Below, piece by piece: positions 1 to 5,714 of a stretch of 6,028 bases of DNA; the stretch's first letter is position 1; every line of letters begins with the position of its first letter. The notes under the pieces are model-generated. The model searched no databases. It was not told where the DNA came from and was given only the letters and a program-made list of their open reading frames with translations. The DNA is from Sutterella sp. Its GTDB lineage: Bacteria > Pseudomonadota > Gammaproteobacteria > Burkholderiales > Burkholderiaceae_F. The position numbers and the translations under genes were made by a program. The stretch spans positions 2,335 through 8,362 of the forward strand of contig DNBE01000079.1 in NCBI GenBank assembly GCA_003543795.1. The letters run 5' to 3'.

Positions 1-41
1 GCGTGACAGGCCGATATTCTAACCAACTGAACTACCACTCC
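1..41 (-). tRNA. tRNA-Asp (GUC), 5' part, cut by window edge
   Basis: Read on the minus strand from base 41, the sequence begins GGAGTGGTAGTTCAG and continues with a D-loop (AGTTGGTTA), the GAAT side of the D-stem and the anticodon loop CTGTCAC. The anticodon GTC lies at bases 7 to 5. This closely matches the 5' half of bacterial tRNA-Asp, for example that of E. coli. The 3' side of the anticodon stem, the T-arm and the 3' end lie outside the window. It has its own promoter-like sequence upstream and is separated from the preceding M20 gene by that gene's terminator. Confidence 0.93.
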
Positions 42-45
42 GCAG

Positions 46-61
46 ACACACCTTGGTGTGT
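46..61 (-). other. short inverted repeat in the tRNA-Asp leader
   Basis: ACACACC and GGTGTGT form a perfect 7-base inverted repeat separated by TT. In RNA this would give about 6 base pairs closed by a four-base loop. It ends only 4 bases before the mature 5' end of tRNA-Asp, so it would lie in the precursor leader trimmed by RNase P. Whether it helps processing, blocks alternative folds of the precursor, or has no role cannot be seen here. Confidence 0.5.
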
Positions 62-70
62 GAGAACGAG

Positions 71-100
71 ACTATATCAGAAATTAGGGAAAAATGTGAC
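71..100 (-). promoter_or_regulatory. candidate sigma-70-type promoter for tRNA-Asp
   Basis: On the minus strand a -10-like TATAGT (bases 76 to 71, 5 of 6 matches to consensus) is preceded, at 18 bases, by GTCACA (bases 100 to 95, 4 of 6 matches). Transcription would begin near base 64, giving a leader of about 20 bases before the tRNA. A promoter is expected here because a terminator separates the tRNA from the upstream gene. The -35 assignment is the weaker part. Confidence 0.5.
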
Positions 101-218
101 GGATAAAAAGGCTTACGCCCCAGATTTTTTTCTAACTTACGGAATTATCGGAAATTAGATGGATATCGGCTTGAAAACGGTTATGCAAAAAAAAGACCGT
201 GACGCCCCTTATATATAC

Positions 219-256
219 AAAAAAGCCCCGTATTCTCGAGTAAGAAAACGGGGCTT
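219..256 (-). terminator. Rho-independent terminator of the M20 gene
   Basis: AAGCCCCGT (223-231) and ACGGGGCTT (248-256) form a 9-bp GC-rich stem. After one A-A mismatch the stem can continue inward with TTCT (233-236) pairing AGAA (243-246). On the minus strand the stem runs straight into a U-tract (complement of bases 224-219). On the plus strand the stem is followed by a G run instead of Ts, so termination is directional, for the minus-strand M20 gene whose stop codon is about 20 bases upstream. Confidence 0.88.
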
Positions 257-276
257 AGTGGGGGGGGGGTCTCCGA

Positions 277-1458
277 TTAATTAAAGTACCGAGACGCAAA
301 AAGCATATAGGTCTTAATAAAGCCCAAGTATTGGTTAATCGGCACGTATTCGTCATCTGACCCTAAATTGTCGTAAACACCCGGCCCGAAGTGCGGAACC
401 TTTTGGTTATAGGCGTGAGCTAGTTTTACGGCGTCTCCCCCGGCGTTTCTGCGACCCGCGCGAATCGGCGAATTGAAAACGGTTTTATAGGCATCGATAC
501 AAGCCACGATATCGGGGTCGTTCGGATCCATCGTCAGTCTCTGGCTCGCAAAAAGGGTCTCAAGCGTGTAGCTGCCTTTTAAGCCTTCGACGCTATCGAG
601 CACTTCGCGGAGCTCGGCCTCGGCGCTTTCGACGGTTTCGCCTTTGGTGTAACGGCGATCGACCCAAATCGTGCAAATCGCGGGGTGCATATTGACCGTC
701 TTTCCTTCGTAGCCGGCGCTTGCCGACGTCACCGAAATACAAGCGCCGAAGTCGTTACCGCCCCAATAGCGCTCAGCCAAAAGCTTTTTGTCATAGGCGA
801 TAACGGCGCTCACCGCTTTATGGGCCTTCATGAGGGCGTCCTCTTGATTTAAGCGCGTGCCCGCGTGCCAGCCGTCGGACTTAAAAGTAATCTTATAAGC
901 GATACGACCGTCGGTATCGACAATGACGGTGTCTTCGCTAGCTTCCATGCAAATCGTGAAATCGGCTTTTAAAAGGCCTTTACTAATGCAATGCAAAATC
1001 CCCGCGCGGCCGCCCTGCTCTTCATCACAATTGAGCCCCAAGTCAATCGTGCCTTGGGGGACAAATCCCATTCGCTTTAAAAAGCAAATCGCCATGATGG
1101 CCGCGGCGTCCCCCGCCTTCATGTCGGTTGCGCCACGAGCGTAAATTCTGTCACCCACGATTTCGCCCGACCACGGATCTCGCGCGGGAGAGGCTTCTGG
1201 CGGAAAGACGTCCATATGGCCGTTAAAAAGAAGAGTCTTTCCTTCCCCTCCTTTCCACGTATTTAATAAATTCGGACGGTCGGGATCTGCACACTCAAAG
1301 GTCGGATTAAAACCTTCGGTACGTAATTTAGAAGCGATAAATTCGGCAACCGCTTTTTCTTCTCCGGTCGGAGAAGGAATTCGTAAAAGCGATTGCAAAA
1401 AGGTAATTGCCTCATTCTGATGGGCATCTACAAAATCTGAAATCTCTTGATAATTCAT
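277..1458 (-). CDS. M20 family metallopeptidase/deacylase (ArgE/DapE-like)
   Basis: This 393-residue cytosolic protein has no signal peptide or membrane segment and is the usual length for ArgE/DapE-type enzymes, which hydrolyse N-acyl amino acids or small peptides with one or two metal ions, usually zinc. Visible family landmarks are SPTGEE (29-34), GHMDVFPP with metal ligand H81 and catalytic D83, RGATDMKAG with bridging ligand D112, CDEEQGG with general base E146 and ligand E147, and MEASE with ligand E172. The inserted dimerisation ('lid') domain, about 185 to 300, carries H198. VDRRYTKGE (267 on) and HFGPG (356-360) follow. The usual last metal ligand, His after FGPG and before DEYV, is Gly here (G366). 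I start at ATG 1458 because AAAAGG precedes it by 8 bases; the longer reading from 1494 uses TTG without a clear RBS. The exact substrate cannot be named. It is a single gene between two tRNA genes, with its own candidate promoter and a terminator. Confidence 0.9.
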   Translation of the reverse strand: MNYQEISDFVDAHQNEAITFLQSLLRIPSPTGEEKAVAEFIASKLRTEGFNPTFECADPDRPNLLNTWKGGEGKTLLFNGHMDVFPPEASPARDPWSGEIVGDRIYARGATDMKAGDAAAIMAICFLKRMGFVPQGTIDLGLNCDEEQGGRAGILHCISKGLLKADFTICMEASEDTVIVDTDGRIAYKITFKSDGWHAGTRLNQEDALMKAHKAVSAVIAYDKKLLAERYWGGNDFGACISVTSASAGYEGKTVNMHPAICTIWVDRRYTKGETVESAEAELREVLDSVEGLKGSYTLETLFASQRLTMDPNDPDIVACIDAYKTVFNSPIRAGRRNAGGDAVKLAHAYNQKVPHFGPGVYDNLGSDDEYVPINQYLGFIKTYMLFASRYFN

Positions 1459-1466
1459 TTTTATGA

Positions 1467-1472
1467 CCTTTT
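1467..1472 (-). promoter_or_regulatory. ribosome binding site deciding the M20 start
   Basis: AAAAGG lies 8 bases before the ATG at 1458-1456. The alternative in-frame TTG at 1494 would add 12 residues (MVLTFFSQKVIK) that fall outside the M20 domain and has no comparable site upstream. The ATG is therefore the better start. Confidence 0.65.
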
Positions 1473-1522
1473 GGCTAAAAAATGTCAAAACCAAAAACGT
1501 AAAACATCGAGACTACTTTAAC

Positions 1523-1557
1523 GCCAAAGACCCTCAACGTAAGCCAACGACGCTCAA
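1523..1557 (-). repeat. two imperfect 15-base direct repeats in the M20 leader
   Basis: Plus-strand GCCAAAGACCCTCAA (1523-1537) and GCCAACGACGCTCAA (1543-1557) match at 13 of 15 positions and start exactly 20 bases apart. A shorter relative, GCCAAGAGTCAA, lies at 1573-1584 beside the candidate -10 box. On the coding strand they read TTGAGNGTCNTTGGC. Repeats spaced by about two helical turns just after a promoter could be an operator or RNA leader element, but chance duplication is possible. Confidence 0.55.
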
Positions 1558-1566
1558 GATTCGAAG

Positions 1567-1595
1567 ATTATAGCCAAGAGTCAACATTACAAATA
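1567..1595 (-). promoter_or_regulatory. candidate promoter for the M20 gene
   Basis: On the minus strand a perfect -10 box TATAAT occupies 1572-1567. At 17 bases upstream the -35 position reads TATTTG (1595-1590), a poor match. Transcription would begin near 1560 and give a leader of about 100 bases. The weak -35 means an activator may be needed, or that the assignment is wrong. Some promoter is expected here because tRNA-Val is closed off by a strong terminator. Confidence 0.38.
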
Positions 1596-1726
1596 TTGCA
1601 CCCAAGATAATGCCTTCGAGTCTCTTTTTTAGAAGTCAATTTAGAAGCTCTATTTATATTTCCCCCTCCCCAAAAAAAAATAAGTGAAAGAAGTTTAGGT
1701 TTAATTCGAGTAGCAAAAAAAGAAAT

Positions 1727-1764
1727 GAGAAAAGAAAAGCCGCTTCTTAAAAAAGAAGCGGCTT
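1727..1764 (-). terminator. Rho-independent terminator after tRNA-Val
   Basis: AAGCCGCTTCTT (1737-1748) and AAGAAGCGGCTT (1753-1764) form a perfect 12-bp stem with a four-base loop. On the minus strand the stem is followed by TTCTTTTCTC and further T-rich sequence. It begins 10 bases after the encoded CCA of tRNA-Val. It should separate tRNA transcription from the M20 gene. Confidence 0.9.
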
Positions 1765-1774
1765 ATGTAAAAAC

Positions 1775-1850
1775 TGGTGGGTGCTAAGAGACTCGAACTC
1801 CCGACCTACGCCGTGTAAAGGCGCCGCTCTACCAACTGAGCTAAGCACCC
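1775..1850 (-). tRNA. tRNA-Val (UAC)
   Basis: The 76-base gene folds as a full cloverleaf on the minus strand: acceptor GGGTGCT/AGCACCC, D-arm GCTC...GAGC, anticodon stem GCGCC/GGCGT around loop TTTACAC (anticodon TAC), and T-arm GGGAG-TTCGAGT-CTCTT with two G-U pairs at its base. The discriminator A and the 3' CCA are encoded (complement of 1778-1775). It decodes GUA and, through modified wobble U, other valine codons. It has its own promoter overlapping the lon 3' hairpin and its own terminator, so it is a single-gene unit. Confidence 0.97.
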
Positions 1851-1865
1851 AGAAATGAAGTTGCG

Positions 1866-1894
1866 ATTTTACTTGACGGGGCGCGGGATTTCAA
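1866..1894 (-). promoter_or_regulatory. sigma-70-type promoter of tRNA-Val
   Basis: On the minus strand TTGAAA (1894-1889, 5 of 6) and TAAAAT (1871-1866, 5 of 6) are separated by exactly 17 bases. Transcription would start near 1859, about nine bases before the mature tRNA 5' end. The discriminator begins CGC, in keeping with GC-rich discriminators of stringently controlled stable-RNA promoters. The -35 box and much of the spacer lie inside the hairpin that follows lon. Confidence 0.68.
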
Positions 1895-1911
1895 TGAAAA
1901 CTCGCGCCCCG
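1877..1911 (-). terminator. lon: strong hairpin after lon, probable 3' end without a clear U-tract
   Basis: CGGGGCGCG (1877-1885) and CGCGCCCCG (1903-1911) form a 9-bp GC stem. It can extend inward through G-U and G-C pairs and, past an A-A mismatch, TTTC/GAAA closed by AAT. It starts 14 bases after the lon stop codon. On the minus strand it is followed by TCAAGTAAAATCG, not by Ts, so it may act as an mRNA-stabilising end, a Rho-assisted terminator or a processing boundary rather than a classic intrinsic terminator. Confidence 0.6.
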
Positions 1912-1925
1912 AGTGTCTCACGCCC

Positions 1926-4343
1926 TTACGCGTGAACGCAATCGGTAGCAGGTGACAACTCGGGCTTTGCCGTTGCCGCCGCTTCAAACGGATTTTGCGT
2001 CAACGCGATTGGCAAAATCTCCTCAATCCAACGAACCGGAATGATTTCAAGACCGTCTTTGACATTTTGCGGAATCTCTTCGAGGTCTTTGACGTTATCT
2101 TGCGGAATCATCACGGTCTTAATCCCCGCGCGCAAAGCCGCAAGGAGCTTTTCTTTTAAGCCGCCGATCTCAAGAATCTCGCCGTGGAGCGTGATTTCGC
2201 CCGTCATCGCCACATCGGGTCTGACGGCAATCTTCGTTAAAGCCGAGACCATCGCGGTCGTAATCGCGCCGCCCGCGCTAGGCCCGTCTTTGGGCGTCGC
2301 GCCTTCGGGGAAATGTAAGTGCCAATCGGTTTTCCCGAAAAGTTCGGGATCTAACCCCAAGGCTTGCGCGCGAGAGCGAACGACGCTGCGAGCCGCTTCG
2401 ACGCTTTCTTTCATCACGTCGCCCAAACTCCCCGTTCTTAACACCTGACCTTTGCCCGGGAAGACCGCGGCTTCAATCGAAAGAATGTCGCCGCCCACTT
2501 CGGTCCAAGCTAAGCCGTTGACTTCGCCCACACGCGCTTCTTTGTGCGCGACGCCGAAACTAAAGCGCTTCACCCCGAGATAGGTCGAAAGGTTATCGCT
2601 TTTAACGCGAACGAGTTTAGCCTTAGCGGTCTTCTTTTGCGTGAGCATCGATTTCACGACCTTGCGGCAAATCTTACTAATCTCCCGCTCTAAGCCGCGT
2701 ACGCCCGCTTCTCGCGTGTAGTAGCGGATGATATCGAGCACCGCGTCGTCCGCGATCGCGAGTTCTTTTTCGGACAGGCCGTTTGCTTTCAACTGCTTCG
2801 GAATCAAATGGCGCTTCGCGATATTAAGTTTCTCATCTTCGGTGTAGCCCGAAAGATGAATCACTTCCATACGGTCTAAGAGCGCTTGCGGGATGTTTAG
2901 CGAATTACTCGTCGCAACGAACATCACGTCGGATAAATCGTAATCGACTTCGATGTAGTGATCTTGAAACGTATGGTTTTGTTCAGGGTCGAGCACTTCA
3001 AGCAGGGCTGAGGCCGGATCTCCCCTTTGATCCATTCCCATCTTGTCGATTTCATCAAGTAAAAAGAAAGGGTTCTTGACGCCTGCCTTCTGAATCGATT
3101 GGATGATTTTGCCCGGCATCGAACCGATGTAAGTCCTTCTGTGGCCGCGGATTTCGGCTTCGTCACGAACGCCGCCCAATGCCATACGAACGTAGCGCCT
3201 GTTCGTCGCGCGCGCGATTGATTGCCCGAGCGACGTTTTACCGACGCCGGGGGCGCCTACCAAGCACAAAATCGGCGCTTTCAGACGGTCGACTCGTGTT
3301 TGTACGGCTAAATATTCGAGAATTCTTTCTTTGACCTTTTCTAACCCGTAATGGTCTTCATCCAAAATCTTCGCCGCTTTCGTGATATCGGTCGAGACTT
3401 CGCTTTTTTCTTTCCACGGAAGATCTAAAAGCGCGTCCAAGTATCCGCGAACGACGGTCGCTTCGGCGCTCATGGGAGCCATCTGCTTGAGTTTCTTTAA
3501 CTCTTGCTTGGCTTTTTCATGCGCCTCTTCGCTCATGCCCGCTTCTTCAATTTTCTTCGCGAGTTCGTCAAAGTCGTCGCGTTCGTCGCCGCCCAACTCT
3601 TTTTGGATGACCTTCATCTGCTCGTTTAAGAAGTACTCGCGCTGATTTTTATCCATCTGCTGCTTGACTTGCTTTTGGATACTTTCGTTTAATTGATGGT
3701 TATTGAGGACTTCTTGCATACGAGCGATCGCTTTATTCGTGCGAACGGAAAGCTGCTCTTCTTGCAAAATTTCTTGGCGTTTATCAGCCGGCGCCTCGAT
3801 ATAGGCGCAAGCGATATCGACGCTTGTTTCAAGTGACTTTTTACTTAATAAATTTTGCGGTAAACCTTTCGGGATGTTGTTATTCGTATGGCGCGAATAG
3901 TTATTGAAGGTTTCGTAGAGAACCTTCATATATTCGTCTTCTTCGTAGGCCGCGACATCGTTATCGGTCGAAAAAGGTACCGTCACCGCGATAAAGCAAT
4001 GTCTTTCGTCATCCCAGACGAGTTCGCGCGCCCGAGCGCGACGCTCGCCCGAAACCAAAATCTTTACCGTTCCGTCATCGAGCGTAATCTGCTGCAAAAT
4101 CTTAGCAACGACACCCACTTGATAGAGATCTTCGACCTTCGGGTCATCGATTGTCGCGTCGCGTTGCGCGAGAATAAAAACGTAACCGCGCTTTGCGGCT
4201 TTAATCGCCGCAAGCGACTGAGGACGACCCGCGTACACGGGCGTAATCGAACCCGGGAACAACACCATGTCGCGCAACGGCAGCATGGGGAACTGATCGA
4301 TTGTAGGAGGCTCCTGAGCCTCGGTAAGAATTCTATGACGCAT
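1926..4343 (-). CDS. lon: ATP-dependent protease Lon (LonA, S16 family)
   Basis: Lon is a cytosolic homo-oligomeric protease that unfolds and degrades damaged and selected regulatory proteins using ATP. At 805 residues it is the usual LonA length. The N-terminal substrate-recognition domain (about 15-220, opening FPMLPLRDMVLFPG) is followed by a helical, charged coiled-coil region (about 220-300). The AAA+ module has Walker A GAPGVGKT (363-370), Walker B LLDEID (428-433), sensor-1 N480, probable arginine finger R491 and sensor-2 region GVRGLERE (R549). The C-terminal peptidase domain has catalytic S689 in DGPSAGG and K732 in GGLKEK, the Ser-Lys dyad. The start ATG is preceded by TAGGA at 5 bases. 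The gene lies 102 bases after clpX, with a sigma-32-type promoter in the gap, and ends before a strong hairpin. All key residues are present. Confidence 0.98.
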   Translation of the reverse strand: MRHRILTEAQEPPTIDQFPMLPLRDMVLFPGSITPVYAGRPQSLAAIKAAKRGYVFILAQRDATIDDPKVEDLYQVGVVAKILQQITLDDGTVKILVSGERRARARELVWDDERHCFIAVTVPFSTDNDVAAYEEDEYMKVLYETFNNYSRHTNNNIPKGLPQNLLSKKSLETSVDIACAYIEAPADKRQEILQEEQLSVRTNKAIARMQEVLNNHQLNESIQKQVKQQMDKNQREYFLNEQMKVIQKELGGDERDDFDELAKKIEEAGMSEEAHEKAKQELKKLKQMAPMSAEATVVRGYLDALLDLPWKEKSEVSTDITKAAKILDEDHYGLEKVKERILEYLAVQTRVDRLKAPILCLVGAPGVGKTSLGQSIARATNRRYVRMALGGVRDEAEIRGHRRTYIGSMPGKIIQSIQKAGVKNPFFLLDEIDKMGMDQRGDPASALLEVLDPEQNHTFQDHYIEVDYDLSDVMFVATSNSLNIPQALLDRMEVIHLSGYTEDEKLNIAKRHLIPKQLKANGLSEKELAIADDAVLDIIRYYTREAGVRGLEREISKICRKVVKSMLTQKKTAKAKLVRVKSDNLSTYLGVKRFSFGVAHKEARVGEVNGLAWTEVGGDILSIEAAVFPGKGQVLRTGSLGDVMKESVEAARSVVRSRAQALGLDPELFGKTDWHLHFPEGATPKDGPSAGGAITTAMVSALTKIAVRPDVAMTGEITLHGEILEIGGLKEKLLAALRAGIKTVMIPQDNVKDLEEIPQNVKDGLEIIPVRWIEEILPIALTQNPFEAAATAKPELSPATDCVHA

Positions 4344-4385
4344 GTATTTCCTAAATTAACTAAATATGTTTTCGACTCACCACGC

Positions 4386-4414
4386 ATATGGGGTCGAAAT
4401 TAGCAGATTTCAAG
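4386..4414 (-). promoter_or_regulatory. sigma-32 (RpoH) heat-shock promoter of lon
   Basis: On the minus strand CTTGAAA (4414-4408) is followed after 14 bases by CCCCATAT (4393-4386). This fits the enterobacterial sigma-32 consensus (CTTGAAA, 13-15 bases, CCCCATNT) at essentially every position. Transcription would begin near 4379, leaving a leader of about 36 bases with an RBS before the lon ATG. E. coli lon is a known sigma-32 gene, so function and sequence agree. Confidence 0.87.
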
Positions 4415-4445
4415 GGGGAAGACGAAAGCGTCGGCAACCGTTAGG

Positions 4446-5651
4446 TTATTTGACGTACTTTAGGGGCGCATTGCCTTCGACGGCGTCTTTCGTGACGATG
4501 ACTTCTTTGATGCTCGCGTCATCCGGAATCTCGTACATGGCGGGCGTCAAAAGGTCCTCGACAATCGAGCGCAAACCGCGAGCCCCCGTTTTACGGACTT
4601 GAGCGCGTTTAGCGATAGCTTCGAGCGCCTCGGGCTCGACCGTGAGTTTGACGTTATCCATCGCAAAAAGCGTTTCGTACTGGCGAATGAGCGCGTTTTT
4701 AGGACGCGTGAGAATCGCGCAAAGGGCTTCCAAATCCAATTCGTCTAAAGTCGCGATGACAGGGAGCCTTCCCACGAGTTCGGGAATAATGCCGTACTTC
4801 ACCAAATCTTCGGGGCGAACGTCATGCAAAAGCCCTTTTTGGGGGTCTTTGACTTTTTCTAGGGAAAAACCGATCGCGGTTTTTTCCGTACGACGCTCGA
4901 TAATCTGCGTTAACCCGTCAAAGGCCCCGCCGCAGATAAATAAAATGTTCGTCGTATCGCACGTCATCATCGCTTTGCCGGGGTTTTTACGACCGCCCGC
5001 TTCGGGCATATTCGCTACCGTCCCTTCGACAAGCTTTAAGAGCGCCTGTTGAACGCCTTCGCCCGAGACGTCGCGCGTAATCGAACGGTTTTCGGAGCGA
5101 CGCGCGATTTTGTCGATTTCATCCAAATAGACGATGCCCGTTTGAGCGCGCTCGATATCGCCGCTAGCGGCTTGAACGAGCTTAAAAATCACATTTTCGA
5201 CGTCTTCGCCGACATAGCCCGCTTCGGTTAAGGTCGTCGCGTCCGCAATCGCGAACGGAACGTCAAGCATTTTGGCTAAGGTTTGCGCGAAAAGCGTTTT
5301 CCCCGACCCCGTAGGTCCGATCAACAGAATGTTACTTTTCGTGAGCTCGACGTCTTTATCTGTAGCTTGAGCGTTTTTAAGGCGCTTAAAGTGGTTATAG
5401 ACCGCGACCGCGAGGATTTTTTTGGCGCGCGTTTGCCCGACGATATATTGGTCGAGTTTGGCCGCGATTTCGCTAGGTTTCGGTAAAGGTTTCTCGACTT
5501 CGGGCTCGGAAGGTTTTACTTCCGGGTCGTCTTGCATGGCAGCTAACGCGCTTTTCGCGCAATCTTCGCAGATGGCTAAGTCGCCGGCTGCGACTAAATG
5601 CGAGACTTCGGATTCGCGGCGATGGCAAAAAGCACAGCGTTTTTCGCTCAT
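4446..5651 (-). CDS. clpX: ATP-dependent Clp protease ATP-binding subunit ClpX
   Basis: ClpX is the AAA+ unfoldase that recognises tagged or native substrates, for instance ssrA-tagged proteins, and threads them into ClpP. The 401-residue protein starts with the zinc-binding dimerisation domain, with Cys at 6, 9, 28 and 31. A linker rich in Pro, Glu and Lys leads to Walker A GPTGSGKT (112-119), pore-1 loop GYVG (145-148), Walker B IVYLDEID (173-180), the ClpP-docking loop IGF (260-262) and sensor-2 GARGLR (356-361). The pore-2 motif, usually RKH, reads RKN (221-223). It is slightly shorter than the E. coli protein (424), partly in the loop after IGF. GAGG lies 8 bases before the ATG. It follows clpP by 47 bases, probably as one operon, and precedes lon. 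Confidence 0.97.
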   Translation of the reverse strand: MSEKRCAFCHRRESEVSHLVAAGDLAICEDCAKSALAAMQDDPEVKPSEPEVEKPLPKPSEIAAKLDQYIVGQTRAKKILAVAVYNHFKRLKNAQATDKDVELTKSNILLIGPTGSGKTLFAQTLAKMLDVPFAIADATTLTEAGYVGEDVENVIFKLVQAASGDIERAQTGIVYLDEIDKIARRSENRSITRDVSGEGVQQALLKLVEGTVANMPEAGGRKNPGKAMMTCDTTNILFICGGAFDGLTQIIERRTEKTAIGFSLEKVKDPQKGLLHDVRPEDLVKYGIIPELVGRLPVIATLDELDLEALCAILTRPKNALIRQYETLFAMDNVKLTVEPEALEAIAKRAQVRKTGARGLRSIVEDLLTPAMYEIPDDASIKEVIVTKDAVEGNAPLKYVK

Positions 5652-5688
5652 GAGTTAACCCTCGAAATCAAAAACCAAAGGAAAAAAG

Positions 5689-5714
5689 AAAAAATTTTTT
5701 AAGCCGCGCGCTTA
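5689..5714 (-). other. weak hairpin and A6T6 tract at the clpP-clpX junction
   Basis: The clpP stop region can form a 5-bp stem (TAAGC 5700-5704 with GCTTA 5710-5714), and next to it lies AAAAAATTTTTT (5689-5700). On the minus strand this is followed by further T-rich sequence (TTTTTTCTTTTTTCC). The stem is too short and the run begins with As, so it is at most a partial attenuator that might set the clpP to clpX ratio. Confidence 0.25.

Larger units (their letters stand above)
1459..1774. other. AT-rich intergenic region between tRNA-Val and the M20 gene
   Basis: These 316 bases hold no convincing gene. From right to left they contain the tRNA-Val terminator, a low-complexity purine/pyrimidine stretch (minus strand: nine Ts, then GGGGAGGGGG near 1661-1680), a candidate promoter around 1567-1595, imperfect direct repeats (1523-1557), and the M20 leader and RBS. 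The only plus-strand reading frame I noticed, 25 codons from 1610, lacks a ribosome binding site. Confidence 0.7.

Noticed and set aside
177..200. ACGGT/ACCGT inverted repeat around an A8 run, considered as a second terminator
   Set aside because: Only five base pairs and the T-run would be in the loop, not after the stem; the 219-256 terminator already explains the 3' end.
1460..1488. TTGACA-N17-CATAAA promoter-like pair just upstream of the M20 ATG
   Set aside because: A perfect -35 hexamer, but the start site would fall inside the coding region after the ATG, so it could not produce the M20 protein from its start; the region is AT-rich and such matches arise by chance.
1459..1494. N-terminal extension of the M20 protein from TTG at 1494
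   Set aside because: It has no clear RBS, uses a rare start codon, and adds residues outside the family domain, whereas ATG 1458 has AAAAGG at 8 bases.
1610..1687. 25-codon plus-strand frame (MPSSLFFRSQF...)
   Set aside because: No ribosome binding site, low-complexity end formed by the C- and A-runs, and no sign of conservation visible.
2924..3166. 80-codon minus-strand frame within lon in another phase
   Set aside because: It overlaps the highly conserved AAA+ core of Lon and its translation resembles no family; it is a frame shadow.
3888..4403. 171-codon plus-strand open frame opposite lon
   Set aside because: It is antisense to the conserved Lon N-terminal domain, encodes an Arg-rich sequence with no recognisable domain, and is explained by the codon pattern of lon.
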